A DNA stretch of 64,000 nucleotides, from positions 47,907 through 111,906 of the forward strand of contig ALKQ01000093.1 of the NCBI GenBank assembly GCA_000440235.1, given 5' to 3'. The position numbers were made by a program, and so were the translations under genes. Of the stretch, positions 26,721 to 34,595 are shown one piece after another; the stretch's first letter is position 1, and each line of letters begins with the position of its first letter. The DNA is from Streptococcus suis 10581. GTDB taxonomy: Bacteria > Bacillota > Bacilli > Lactobacillales > Streptococcaceae. The notes under the pieces were generated by a model, which saw only the letters and a program-made list of their open reading frames with translations, had not been told where the DNA came from and ran no database searches.

Positions 26721-27668
26721 CTAAATAATCATAAGTAACAAATATACGGCACTAAATAGCAACAATGAAACGGTTGTACTCATATAGAGCATTTGAATCG
26801 TCGTTTGAATATCAGTAAACTCAACAGGACGAACCGCATCACCAATGGTCGGCTTGTCAACCCACTCACCATGGTAAATATGGGCGCCACCAAGTTGAAT
26901 ACCCAAGGCACCTGCCACTACAGCTTCTGAAAAGGCACTATTAGGGCTGGCGTGTTGGTAACGATCCCTAAAGCCGACTAGACATGCATTTTTACTATCC
27001 AATTCTAGAATATGACTAGCAATCATCAAGCAAATCCACGTGATCCTCGCAGGTATCAGGTTTGCTAGATCATCCAGCTTGGCTGACACAAAACCAATTT
27101 GCCGGTATTTTTCCGTCTTGTAACCAACCATAGAATCCAAGGTATTGACTGCCTTGTAGGCCATGGCCAAAACTGGACCACCAATAAACAAACATAGCAA
27201 TGGTCCGATAACGCCGTCACTGGTATTTTCAGCCACTGTTTCAATGGTGGCCTTGCTGATTTCCTCCGCTGTCAGTTGACTAGTATCTCGCCCAACAATC
27301 ATGCTGACCTGATAACGAGCCTCTTCGATAGTCCCCGTTTTCAAGGTTTTTAAGACCTTTAAGGCTTCCATGGCTAAACACCTTGTCGATAAAGTCGTAT
27401 AGGCTAGATAGATCCAAATTCCCCAGTAAAGCACTGGTGAAAAACGTGCCGATAGAGAAAGTAAGAAATAGCTTACACCCACAGTCAGACCAACCGTAGT
27501 CAACCACAAGAAGAACCCGTAGACATATTTTCCTTTTGGACTATTAGGCTGACCTTTCAAAAATAGGCTAATAAAATTCCCAATTAGCTTGACTGGATGA
27601 GGCCAACTATATGGATCCCCCAGCAACCAATCCAACAGAACCGCCATGAATATAGCTAGTAAATACAT
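26721..27668 (-). CDS. cbiB: Adenosylcobinamide-phosphate synthase
   Basis: 315-residue membrane protein that attaches aminopropanol phosphate to adenosylcobyric acid. The N-terminal MAVLLDWLLGDPYSWPHPV, then ETVAENTSDGVIGPL, MVGYKTEKYRQIGFVSAK and the RYQHASPNSAFSEAVVAGA stretch are family hallmarks. Several hydrophobic helices at both ends suit a membrane location near CobS. Follows cbiA by three bases. Confidence 0.95.
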   Translation of the reverse strand: MYLLAIFMAVLLDWLLGDPYSWPHPVKLIGNFISLFLKGQPNSPKGKYVYGFFLWLTTVGLTVGVSYFLLSLSARFSPVLYWGIWIYLAYTTLSTRCLAMEALKVLKTLKTGTIEEARYQVSMIVGRDTSQLTAEEISKATIETVAENTSDGVIGPLLCLFIGGPVLAMAYKAVNTLDSMVGYKTEKYRQIGFVSAKLDDLANLIPARITWICLMIASHILELDSKNACLVGFRDRYQHASPNSAFSEAVVAGALGIQLGGAHIYHGEWVDKPTIGDAVRPVEFTDIQTTIQMLYMSTTVSLLLFSAVYLLLMII

Positions 27669-27671
27669 AAG

Positions 27672-29027
27672 CTATCCCTCACAAATACTTTGAAGCCAAT
27701 TTTCCAACAAAGCCTGATTTTGATAAAAATGAACATGCAGATAGCTAGCAAAGGTTTTACCAGTTTGATAGCCACCTGTCCAGCTAGAAACAACTTGGCC
27801 ATCTCGAACTTTTTCTAGTTGCAAAACGGTCGGTTCATTAGTCTGAAATACAGAATGGTGAAACTCATGACCCCTGACAACCGTATCCTTTGGACCAAAC
27901 AAGCTACTAACCTGAGTCTTAGCTTGACAATAACCAAAACTTTTTAGCCGGTCTGTCATAATACTGACACCATCAAATATCCCTACCATGTCATAAGAAC
28001 CCTCTCCAGTCTGTAGTTCCTTGCCAAGATACATCAGGCCACCACATTCTGCATAAATAGGTTTATCTTCTTGATGGGCTTGCTGAACAGATTGGCGGAA
28101 GGAAACATTTTCCATCAATTCTTTTGCATAGACCTCTGGAAAGCCTCCTCCAAAATAGTAAGCATCTGCTTCAGGTAATTCTTTGTCATTAAGGGGACTA
28201 AAGGGAATCAAGTCCACCCCATATTCCCTTAATAAATCCAGATTATCCTCATAGTAGAAATGAAAGGCATCATCAAGAGCATAGCCAATTTTTAGAGGGA
28301 ATTGTTTTGGAATGCTGAATGGATTTGACGGTTCTTCACCTGCTATATCTACCTTCTCAAGCAAGCGATCTAAGTCAATATGGTCTTGAGCCAATTGACC
28401 TAAGATAGAAAAATGTTTCTCCAAGTTTTCCATTTCAACATCTGGAACTAGCCCCAAATGGCGTGAGGGCAATTCTACCTGAATATTTTTAGGAAAGTAG
28501 CCTAAAACTTCCACATCCGTATAGCGTTCAATAGCGCCTTTTATCAATTCATAATGAGTTTGTGAAGCAACTCGATTGACAATCACTCCAGCAATTGTCA
28601 AATCCTGATCAAAAGTTGAGAAACCATGAACCATAGCCGCTGCCGATGTTGAAGTTGCTTTCCCATCGATAATCAAGACAACAGGGATATCTAATTTCTT
28701 AGCAATCGCAGCCGATGATGCACAGTCTTTATCCGTACCAAGTCCATCAAATAGACCCATTACCCCTTCAACAAGGGCAATGTCAGCATCTTTATGCCAC
28801 TTTCTAAACGACCAGTCCAAGGCAGCCTTATCAGGAATCATAAAGCTGTCTAAGTTCCGAGAAACTCTCTTCGTTATTCGACTATGATAAGCGGTATCAA
28901 TATAGTCTGGACCGACCTTGTAAGGTTGTACACGTAAGCCTTTCTCAGTCAAGGCTTTTAAAATACCTAGAGTGACAGTTGTTTTTCCAACCCCACTAGA
29001 AACACCTGCTAACATAAATTGTTTCAT
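27672..29027 (-). CDS. cbiA: Cobyrinate a,c-diamide synthase
   Basis: 451 residues. The ATPase half starts MKQFMLAGVSSGVGKTTVT and has PYKVGPDYIDTAYH and VEGVMGLFDGLG; the glutaminase half has PIYAECGGLMYLG with the catalytic Cys and a final SYLHVHF His. It amidates the a and c carboxylates and is the first gene of the long cob operon. I use the ATG at 29027, six bases after AAAAGGTGG. Upstream frame positions lie inside the leader terminator. Expression should depend on the ANTAR attenuator at 29050-29125. Confidence 0.96.
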   Translation of the reverse strand: MKQFMLAGVSSGVGKTTVTLGILKALTEKGLRVQPYKVGPDYIDTAYHSRITKRVSRNLDSFMIPDKAALDWSFRKWHKDADIALVEGVMGLFDGLGTDKDCASSAAIAKKLDIPVVLIIDGKATSTSAAAMVHGFSTFDQDLTIAGVIVNRVASQTHYELIKGAIERYTDVEVLGYFPKNIQVELPSRHLGLVPDVEMENLEKHFSILGQLAQDHIDLDRLLEKVDIAGEEPSNPFSIPKQFPLKIGYALDDAFHFYYEDNLDLLREYGVDLIPFSPLNDKELPEADAYYFGGGFPEVYAKELMENVSFRQSVQQAHQEDKPIYAECGGLMYLGKELQTGEGSYDMVGIFDGVSIMTDRLKSFGYCQAKTQVSSLFGPKDTVVRGHEFHHSVFQTNEPTVLQLEKVRDGQVVSSWTGGYQTGKTFASYLHVHFYQNQALLENWLQSICEG

Positions 29028-29049
29028 GTATTGCCACCTTTTTAAAACA

Positions 29050-29088
29050 TAAAAAGGCCACAAAAAATATCACTATTTTTTGTAGCCC
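29050..29088 (-). terminator. Attenuator terminator in the cbiA leader
   Basis: Minus-strand GGCTACAAAAAATA pairs with TATTTTTTGTGGCC around a GTGA loop, followed by TTTTTATG (29051-29055). The 5' arm contains the GCT of the second ANTAR hairpin, so antitermination and termination exclude each other. Confidence 0.9.
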
Positions 29089-29125
29089 CGTTGCTCACTT
29101 CAATTGATTTAACACGCCGTTGTGT
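29084..29125 (-). promoter_or_regulatory. Dual ANTAR hairpins before cbiA
   Basis: Hairpin one ACAC-AACGGC-GTGT (29112-29125) and hairpin two AGC-AACGGG-GCT (29084-29095) are 16 bases apart. Both six-base loops have A1 and G4. Loop sequences are nearly the same as the AACGGA loop in the riboswitch RNA at 2849-2854. Confidence 0.88.
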
Positions 29126-29147
29126 CAAATGATTTTCTTATAAAATC

Positions 29148-29176
29148 ATTCTACACTTTATAGAGCATTATGTCAA
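29148..29176 (-). promoter_or_regulatory. Promoter of the cob operon (cbiA)
   Basis: Minus-strand TTGACA (29171-29176) and TAGAAT (29148-29153), 17 bases apart. The transcript would begin near 29141, shortly before the ANTAR hairpins. No other convincing promoter was seen down to about 3,000, so this may drive a transcript of about 26 kb. Confidence 0.85.
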
Positions 29177-29207
29177 TATGTAAATTAAAACGGTTTCAAA
29201 AATGCTC

Positions 29208-29816
29208 TTATCTTCCTTCTTCCCTAGCCTTAGCCCAACGCTCCACATCAGCTTTTGTTATATTATGAAAGACTTTTGCACCTCTTTCATAAGCAATATC
29301 TGGCTGCTGGTGGGTAAAATTGATCACACGCGCCAAGGCAAAGAAATAGTCCGAAAGACGGTTTACAAATACCAAGACATCCTTATTGATTTCCGTTGTC
29401 CACATAGTGCCTACAATATGGCGCTCCGCACGTCTAGCAATAGTGCGTGCTATGTGGATCATAGCGGCAATTTCATGTCCTCCTGGTAAGATAAAAACTT
29501 CGAGCGCTGGTGGGATATCCGCATAGGTATCAATGCGCTCCTCAATCCAATCAACCATGGTTTTGTCAACCTTATAAGGATAAACACCGTGAGGCGTAGA
29601 TAAATCCGAACCACAGTCAAAAAGGTAATGCTGGAGTTGCAACAATTCATCCTTTAAGGCATCTGCTGGGTCCATTTTAGTAACGATATAACCAATCCAA
29701 GAATTTAATTCATCAATGGTACCATAGGCATTAACACGCTCCGCATCTTTTGCGACACTCTGACCACCAACCAGTTTGGTCAAGCCTTTGTCACCTGTTT
29801 TTGTATATAACTGCAT
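29208..29816 (-). CDS. PduO-type ATP:cob(I)alamin adenosyltransferase, copy 2
   Basis: 202 residues with the canonical ATP motif LYTKTGDKGLTKLVGG, VNAYGTIDELNSWIG, FDCGSDLSTP, ARTIARRAERHIVG and NRLSDYFFALARVINF. It adenosylates Co(I) corrinoids. It is last in the eutP-cobD-pduX-cobT operon and 32 bases before the cbiA promoter. The ATG at 29816 follows AAAGTGAG. This copy looks more canonical than the one at 12180; one could serve de novo synthesis and the other salvage or ethanolamine lyase. Confidence 0.92.
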   Translation of the reverse strand: MQLYTKTGDKGLTKLVGGQSVAKDAERVNAYGTIDELNSWIGYIVTKMDPADALKDELLQLQHYLFDCGSDLSTPHGVYPYKVDKTMVDWIEERIDTYADIPPALEVFILPGGHEIAAMIHIARTIARRAERHIVGTMWTTEINKDVLVFVNRLSDYFFALARVINFTHQQPDIAYERGAKVFHNITKADVERWAKAREEGR

Positions 29817-29831
29817 TTGTATTCTCACTTT

Positions 29832-30896
29832 CTATTTTGATTGACGAATGTCGATGTAATCATCCCTACTCAATTTTCCCTCAGAAAATGTAGGCATTTC
29901 TTCAATAGTATAAACTGCATTGCTCATTAAGAAGAAGGCTAGAGGACAACCCGATCCCTCACCCAATCTCATATCCATCAAGAGCATGGGATCTAGTCCC
30001 AAGTGCTCACAAACCAACCGATAGGCAGGCTCTGTGGAAAGGTGGGAAGCAAAGCAGTAATCTAAAACATGACTATTTAATTTACTGGCAATCAGCAAGC
30101 CTGTAATGGAGATTAGACCATCCACTACACAGGGAAGTTGATGATGAGCACAGGCCAAGTAAGTCCCTACCATACCCAGCATATCTAATCCACCAACTTT
30201 TGCAGCGATGTCCAGAACATCCTTGTAGGGAGCATGGCGAGCAACCGCTGAAGCAATCACTTGTGTTTTATGGGATTTCATCCCTTCTGTCAAGCCAGCC
30301 CCGTAACCAGTCACTTGACTGGCTTCAAGATTTAAAATAGCACTGATTACTGCTGCCGAGGTTGTCGTATTGCCAATTCCCATCTCTCCTGTACCAAAAA
30401 GTTTATAGCCTTTCTGAATACAGGATAGGGTTTCCCTGTAGCCAACCATTATGGCTTCAACAGCTTGCTCTCTAGTCAAGGCTGGTTCCCTGAGAATATT
30501 CCCCGTCCCTCTCCTGACCTTACAAGCTTGGTTGGTATGAACATCTTTCATGCACCCTATATCAACTACCCTGACATCTGAGCCTACATGCCTTGAAATG
30601 GCGCATAAACCTGTTTTTCCCTCTAACATATTGCGAGCAACGATAAAGGTCGTTTCCTGTGGATTGGCAGAAATACCTTCGGCAACGACACCATTATCAG
30701 CCACATAAACCATTACAATCTGTTTAGATATGTCTATAGCTCCTTGAAACATAGCATACAAACGGGCATATATTGTTTCCATTTTACCCAGAGCACCTAA
30801 GGGCTTGCCTAATTGATCACAAATCTTCTTCCCCTTCTCAATTGCATGTTTATCTAGAGGCTTGATCTCCCTCAATATCTCATGTAAGTCTACCAC
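29832..30896 (-). CDS. cobT: Nicotinate-nucleotide-dimethylbenzimidazole phosphoribosyltransferase
   Basis: 354 residues. It makes alpha-ribazole phosphate from a lower-ligand base and nicotinate mononucleotide. Near the N terminus GKPLGALGKMETI, then VVAEGISANPQET, GEMGIGNTTTSAAVISAI and the catalytic Glu region MRLGEGSGCPLAF near the end. Length is normal. No gene for making dimethylbenzimidazole is present in this window, so the base it uses is open. Confidence 0.96.
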   Translation of the reverse strand: MVDLHEILREIKPLDKHAIEKGKKICDQLGKPLGALGKMETIYARLYAMFQGAIDISKQIVMVYVADNGVVAEGISANPQETTFIVARNMLEGKTGLCAISRHVGSDVRVVDIGCMKDVHTNQACKVRRGTGNILREPALTREQAVEAIMVGYRETLSCIQKGYKLFGTGEMGIGNTTTSAAVISAILNLEASQVTGYGAGLTEGMKSHKTQVIASAVARHAPYKDVLDIAAKVGGLDMLGMVGTYLACAHHQLPCVVDGLISITGLLIASKLNSHVLDYCFASHLSTEPAYRLVCEHLGLDPMLLMDMRLGEGSGCPLAFFLMSNAVYTIEEMPTFSEGKLSRDDYIDIRQSK

Positions 30897-30897
30897 C

Positions 30898-31764
30898 TCA
30901 ACCTCCTTTCACCCTTTTAACACCTTCGAAACAAATCCTTGAAAGATAGCGTTGGTCATAATACTTACCAATTTCTCCCTTAGAAAAATTTGCTTCGATA
31001 ACTGATATCAATGGTAATTGACTTTTAGTCATCAATATTCCCACTACCGTTCCGCTGTGAGCGACATTAACTCCAAGTAACCCTATTTGATTCACTAGGG
31101 TTATTATGTCCGCCAAATAAGGCTTTGGTAGCCGAGTGTTGTTTAATAAGGCACTTGCTGTCGCAATCTGACCCAAAAGAAGTTCATTTTTTGACTGACA
31201 TGCCTGCTGAAACATTTCCAATAACCCTTCTGATGCTTGGACTGGATAAGTAGGACATTCGGTCATTCTAGCTAGCTCAACTGTCCACTCAGTCTTTCTC
31301 GGTTCTAGAATATAGACATAAAGTTCTGGTTTCCAATATGTCTGAAACACTATCTGACCGCTCAAGGGATTGATGACCGTCCAGTCAGCAAAGGCAATCG
31401 AATCTGTTGGCTCAATCTGACAACAGAACTTGGTCACTTCTTCGGCAGTCAAATGCCTATTTTGAACATAGGCTAAGGCTTGTAGGCTTGCCAGCATATC
31501 TGCCGTGCTACTGGACATTCCTTTACCGATTGGAAGACTGGACTTCTTTTCTAGCTTCCATCCATCCTCTATCGGATCAAGATAATCCAAGACCTTGACA
31601 ACCTTTTCTCCTATTGCAAATTCCGTTTCTTCCTCCTCTCTGATAAGCCTTGCATAGGACTTGCGATTGATACCGTAGGTCAGCAAAAATTCTTGACCAT
31701 CCTTAACACCCTGAAACAATTCCCCACATGAACCTGGACAGGAAAACCATTTGTTCCTAGACAT
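30898..31764 (-). CDS. pduX: L-threonine kinase (GHMP family)
   Basis: About 288 residues. CPGSCGELFQG at the N terminus and the GHMP phosphate loop LPIGKGMSSSTADML (near residue 80) identify PduX, which makes L-threonine O-3-phosphate for CobD. The C-terminal GHMP motif VNVAHSGTVVGILM is also present. It overlaps the end of cobD. Start is ATG at 31764 or 31770; both follow GGAAAG, and MSRNKWF at 31764 looks more like relatives. Confidence 0.93.
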   Translation of the reverse strand: MSRNKWFSCPGSCGELFQGVKDGQEFLLTYGINRKSYARLIREEEETEFAIGEKVVKVLDYLDPIEDGWKLEKKSSLPIGKGMSSSTADMLASLQALAYVQNRHLTAEEVTKFCCQIEPTDSIAFADWTVINPLSGQIVFQTYWKPELYVYILEPRKTEWTVELARMTECPTYPVQASEGLLEMFQQACQSKNELLLGQIATASALLNNTRLPKPYLADIITLVNQIGLLGVNVAHSGTVVGILMTKSQLPLISVIEANFSKGEIGKYYDQRYLSRICFEGVKRVKGG

Positions 31765-32851
31765 GACCATCACACTTTCCTAACACAGATCTAAAAGCCT
31801 CAATCAAACGACAATTTTCCTCTCTTGACCGAATGGCTACTCGATAATGGTTGTCATCTAGATGGTGGTAATTATGGCAGGAACGAATAAATATTTTTTC
31901 TTGTATTAAAAGCTCTCTCAGACTTTCATTTCCCTCGTATCCAAAGAAAATGTAATTGACAGTCGGTGGCAAGACTTGCAAATCGGGCAAAGCAGTCAAT
32001 TCTTTATAAAGGAATTCCTGCTCACTCTTGAGCCACTCTTCTGTAGCATGGTGATAATCACTATCCTTGAGAATAACTGGCACCAAAGCATCTGCCAAAG
32101 CATTGATGGTCCAAGGTGGTCGCATTTCATCAATAGCAGTAATCAATTCTGTATTACTAGATAAGGCATAGCCCAACCTCAAGCCAGGAATAGCATAAAA
32201 TTTTGTCAAAGACCGAACAACAATGACATTTTGATAATCCTTCAAATGAGCCACCATGGAATAGGCATCATTGTCTAAAACAAAGTCCATAAAGGCTTCG
32301 TCAAGGACCAAATAAGCTCCTTTTTGCCTTAGAAATTCAGCTACCAGTAATAATGTAGCCGTTGGTACCAAGGTCCCTGTTGGGTTATTTGGATTACAAA
32401 TCAATACCAAATCTCCAGATGATAGTTTTTCCAAGTTAGGTAAGATGGATTCAAATGTCCAACTGTAATGAGGTCCTTCTAATACATGATATATAATATC
32501 TGAACCAACCTGCTTAAATGCTTTTTCATACTCCATAAATGTCGGACTTAAGAGCAGTATCTTCTTTGGCTTCACATACCTAGCCAATTCATAAAAGATT
32601 TCTACTGCACCGTTTGATAGAAGGATTTGCTGGGTCGGACAAGAATGGTATTCAGCCAAGGCTGCCTTGGACTGTGAGTAGGTCACATCAGGGTAGTGAA
32701 CTAAGCTATCTAAAGTTTCTATTATCTTTGATTTTACTTTTTCTGAAAGACCTAATGGATTGATATTGGCAGAAAAATCTAAGCAATCCTCTGGGCGAAA
32801 ACCAAAATCAGAGGCAAGCTGATTCATGTTTCCTCCATGTTCTACCTTCAT
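31757..32851 (-). CDS. cobD: Threonine-phosphate decarboxylase
   Basis: 364-residue PLP enzyme of the histidinol-phosphate aminotransferase-like fold. It starts MKVEHGGNMNQLASDFG and has DFSANINPLGL, LICNPNNPTGTL, LVLDEAFMDFV and the Schiff-base lysine in VVRSLTKFYAIPGLRLGY. It makes (R)-1-amino-2-propanol phosphate for CbiB. pduX follows directly, so threonine kinase and decarboxylase are translated together. Confidence 0.95.
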   Translation of the reverse strand: MKVEHGGNMNQLASDFGFRPEDCLDFSANINPLGLSEKVKSKIIETLDSLVHYPDVTYSQSKAALAEYHSCPTQQILLSNGAVEIFYELARYVKPKKILLLSPTFMEYEKAFKQVGSDIIYHVLEGPHYSWTFESILPNLEKLSSGDLVLICNPNNPTGTLVPTATLLLVAEFLRQKGAYLVLDEAFMDFVLDNDAYSMVAHLKDYQNVIVVRSLTKFYAIPGLRLGYALSSNTELITAIDEMRPPWTINALADALVPVILKDSDYHHATEEWLKSEQEFLYKELTALPDLQVLPPTVNYIFFGYEGNESLRELLIQEKIFIRSCHNYHHLDDNHYRVAIRSREENCRLIEAFRSVLGKCDGHV

Positions 32852-32860
32852 CCCATCACC

Positions 32861-33310
32861 TCAACTTTCCTTTGTCAAATAGTTTTGAATCGCTTCAATA
32901 CCTGTATTATCCTCTAAAGATACCTCAAAGATTTCCTTGGCACCTGCTGCACGTAATTGTGCTCTAGCTTTCTCAAGGCCGCTAGGGTCTGTTACTAAAT
33001 CAACCTTGGTGATAATGCCAATCACTGGTTTATTAAATAAAGATGAAAACCCCTGAGGAAATGTTTGCATAGTAGCGGTTGCTGAAGCTAGTAAGCCTAT
33101 CACTTCCGCCTCCGCAGCTGTTACAGATAAAGCATTGTAGTATCGCCTATGTTGTAAAAATTCACCAGGTGTATCAATGATAGAATCATAAAATTGGATA
33201 GCTTGTGTTTTAAAATAGGTGATATCAAGCCCCTTCAAACGTTGTGTCAGTGTCGTTTTCCCAACACCTACTGGACCTACAAACATAATTTTTTTTGATT
33301 CAAGTCCCAT
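32861..33310 (-). CDS. eutP: EutP/PduV small GTPase-like protein
   Basis: 149 residues with a Ras-like fold: P-loop FVGPVGVGKTTL (residues 10-21), IDTPGEFLQHR (G3 region) and IGIITKVDLV (NKxD equivalent is TKVD). EutP and PduV are linked to ethanolamine or propanediol microcompartments; EutP has also been reported as an acetate kinase. As in Enterococcus, eutP leads an operon with an ANTAR leader, but here the operon continues into cobalamin genes rather than other eut genes. Confidence 0.9.
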   Translation of the reverse strand: MGLESKKIMFVGPVGVGKTTLTQRLKGLDITYFKTQAIQFYDSIIDTPGEFLQHRRYYNALSVTAAEAEVIGLLASATATMQTFPQGFSSLFNKPVIGIITKVDLVTDPSGLEKARAQLRAAGAKEIFEVSLEDNTGIEAIQNYLTKES

Positions 33311-33374
33311 ACAATCATCCTCTCAAGCTATTTGTCAAAGGAGAAATTCAATTTCCTAAAATACTATTAGAAAT

Positions 33375-33444
33375 AAAAAGGCAAAGTTAGCCCGTTGTTC
33401 CAAAACTTCCGCTTCATTGCGAACAACAGGCCCCTTTGCCTTTT
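33375..33444 (-). terminator. Attenuator terminator in the eutP leader
   Basis: A long minus-strand hairpin: AAAGGCAAAG pairs with CTTTGCCTTT, and inside it GCCTGTTGTTC pairs with GAACAACGGGC. It is followed by TTTTTATTT (33375-33379 and on). Formation destroys both ANTAR hairpins that lie in its 5' arm and apex. Confidence 0.88.
33407..33441 (-). promoter_or_regulatory. Dual ANTAR hairpins before eutP
   Basis: Hairpin one AGGC-AAAGGG-GCCT (33428-33441) and hairpin two TTCGC-AATGAA-GCGGAA (33407-33423), only four bases apart, each with A1 and G4 in a six-base loop. Both overlap the terminator at 33375-33444. Confidence 0.85.
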
Positions 33445-33460
33445 ATATATTAACAAGTAT

Positions 33461-33489
33461 AGTATATACTATATTCAAGTCTTCGTCAA
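33461..33489 (-). promoter_or_regulatory. Promoter of the eutP-cobD-pduX-cobT-pduO operon
   Basis: Minus-strand TTGACG (33484-33489) and TATACT (33461-33466), 17 bases apart. It lies between the NUDIX gene stop and the first ANTAR hairpin. Confidence 0.82.
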
Positions 33490-33508
33490 CTCAAAAAATC
33501 AAGTAACC

Positions 33509-33976
33509 CTACCTAAAATTCCTATCCCACTCCCCATCGCTTCCTTTTCGGGTGTAAAAGAACTCAGACAATTCAGGATTGTCCATAACCTTCAGGATTT
33601 CTAACAAGTCATAGGCCAAATTCATCTGAGGAAGGGCCGATTTCTTGACCCACCGCACTTCCCCCTCTTCCGTTGAATGAAGAGTGCCAGTGAACTCCGT
33701 TGCCTTATAGAGAAAAACTAGATAGCGATGGCCTTCCTTGTCAGGCCAATGTTTGACACCAACCAAGCGAGCATTTGTAATGGTCAAACCGGTTTCTTCT
33801 TCAACTTCGCGAACAACAGAGTCATGGAAATTTTCACCTTCTTCAATATGACCACCTGGAAAAGCAACACCAGACCAACGATAACGCTTGGGATCTCGAA
33901 TCTGTACAACGACCTTCCCTTCCTTATCTTCGATTAGACACATGTTGGTCAAAGTGACCATTTCTTTTCTAGCCAT
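33509..33976 (-). CDS. NUDIX hydrolase (MutT/NudE-like 8-oxo-dGTPase type)
   Basis: 155 residues. The Nudix box GGHIEEGENFHDSVVREV, continuing EEETGL, is complete near residue 40, and VAFPGGH precedes it. Such enzymes hydrolyse nucleoside diphosphate derivatives, often oxidised nucleotides. It overlaps the 5'-lying acetyltransferase gene by 8 bases and probably shares its transcript. The exact substrate cannot be inferred. Confidence 0.88.
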   Translation of the reverse strand: MARKEMVTLTNMCLIEDKEGKVVVQIRDPKRYRWSGVAFPGGHIEEGENFHDSVVREVEEETGLTITNARLVGVKHWPDKEGHRYLVFLYKATEFTGTLHSTEEGEVRWVKKSALPQMNLAYDLLEILKVMDNPELSEFFYTRKGSDGEWDRNFR

Positions 33977-34472
33977 TTTTTCTCTCTTTCTGTTTAAAAA
34001 TCATTCTATATTCTGTACGTTCTGCGCCTAAATTGACCGTTTTTTTGACACCATCAAATCGGAAGCCCACTTTTTCATAGAAGGCAATGGCACGCGCATT
34101 CCCCTCCAATACCCAGAGAGTAACAGTTTCGTAGCTCTGCAATTTTTCCAAAGCTGCCTGCATGAGCTGGTAGCCTATCTTCTGATCATAATAGTCCGCC
34201 AAGACATAGAGGGCATAGAGCTCCCCTTCCCCTTGCAAATCCTCCTGACTAGACGAGCCGTAACAGGCAAAGCCAACCACCTTATCATCCATCACAGCTA
34301 TCAAGATATTCTGAGGATACCGAACTGCCCAGTCTTGACAGCGTTCTAAGGTGTAAGTATTCTTTAAAAATTCCTGAGGTAACAAGTCAGCATAGGCCTC
34401 CTGCCACGATTTCCAATGAACATAGGCCTTGCCTAGTATTTCACTTTTCGTTTCCAGTGGTTTAATCATCAT
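33969..34472 (-). CDS. GNAT family N-acetyltransferase
   Basis: 167 residues of the GCN5-related fold. The acetyl-CoA region appears as LYALYVLADYYDQKIGYQLMQAAL with a modified QxxGxG/A loop, and the C-terminal ARAIAFYEKVGFRFDGVKK strand-helix is typical. Substrate unknown; PhnO-like or amino-acid acetyltransferases are similar. It is probably transcribed with the NUDIX gene. The hairpin at 34533-34595 separates it from the upstream LPXTG gene. Confidence 0.85.
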   Translation of the reverse strand: MMIKPLETKSEILGKAYVHWKSWQEAYADLLPQEFLKNTYTLERCQDWAVRYPQNILIAVMDDKVVGFACYGSSSQEDLQGEGELYALYVLADYYDQKIGYQLMQAALEKLQSYETVTLWVLEGNARAIAFYEKVGFRFDGVKKTVNLGAERTEYRMIFKQKERKNG

Positions 34473-34532
34473 CTAAAGGACCTCCGAATTTTTTCCTCTA
34501 GTATACATTAAAAAACAAGTTGGCACAAGACC

Positions 34533-34595
34533 CAATGTCATTAAGTTAACTAACCTATCACGTTTTGTGGTGGGTTAGTTAACTTAATGACATTG
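34533..34595. repeat. Perfect long inverted repeat (29-bp stem, 5-base loop)
   Basis: Left arm 34533-34555 and right arm 34573-34595 are exact reverse complements over 23 bases. The stem continues with six further pairs, two of them G-T, around a GTTTT loop. No T run follows on the minus strand, so it is not a classic terminator. The stop codon of the LPXTG gene lies in the right arm. It could be a mobile-element remnant, a processing site or a strong mRNA end. Confidence 0.85.

Noticed and set aside
29064-29207. A cobalamin riboswitch in the cbiA leader
   Set aside because: The leader has no B12-box or aptamer blocks; the ANTAR hairpins and terminator account for it.
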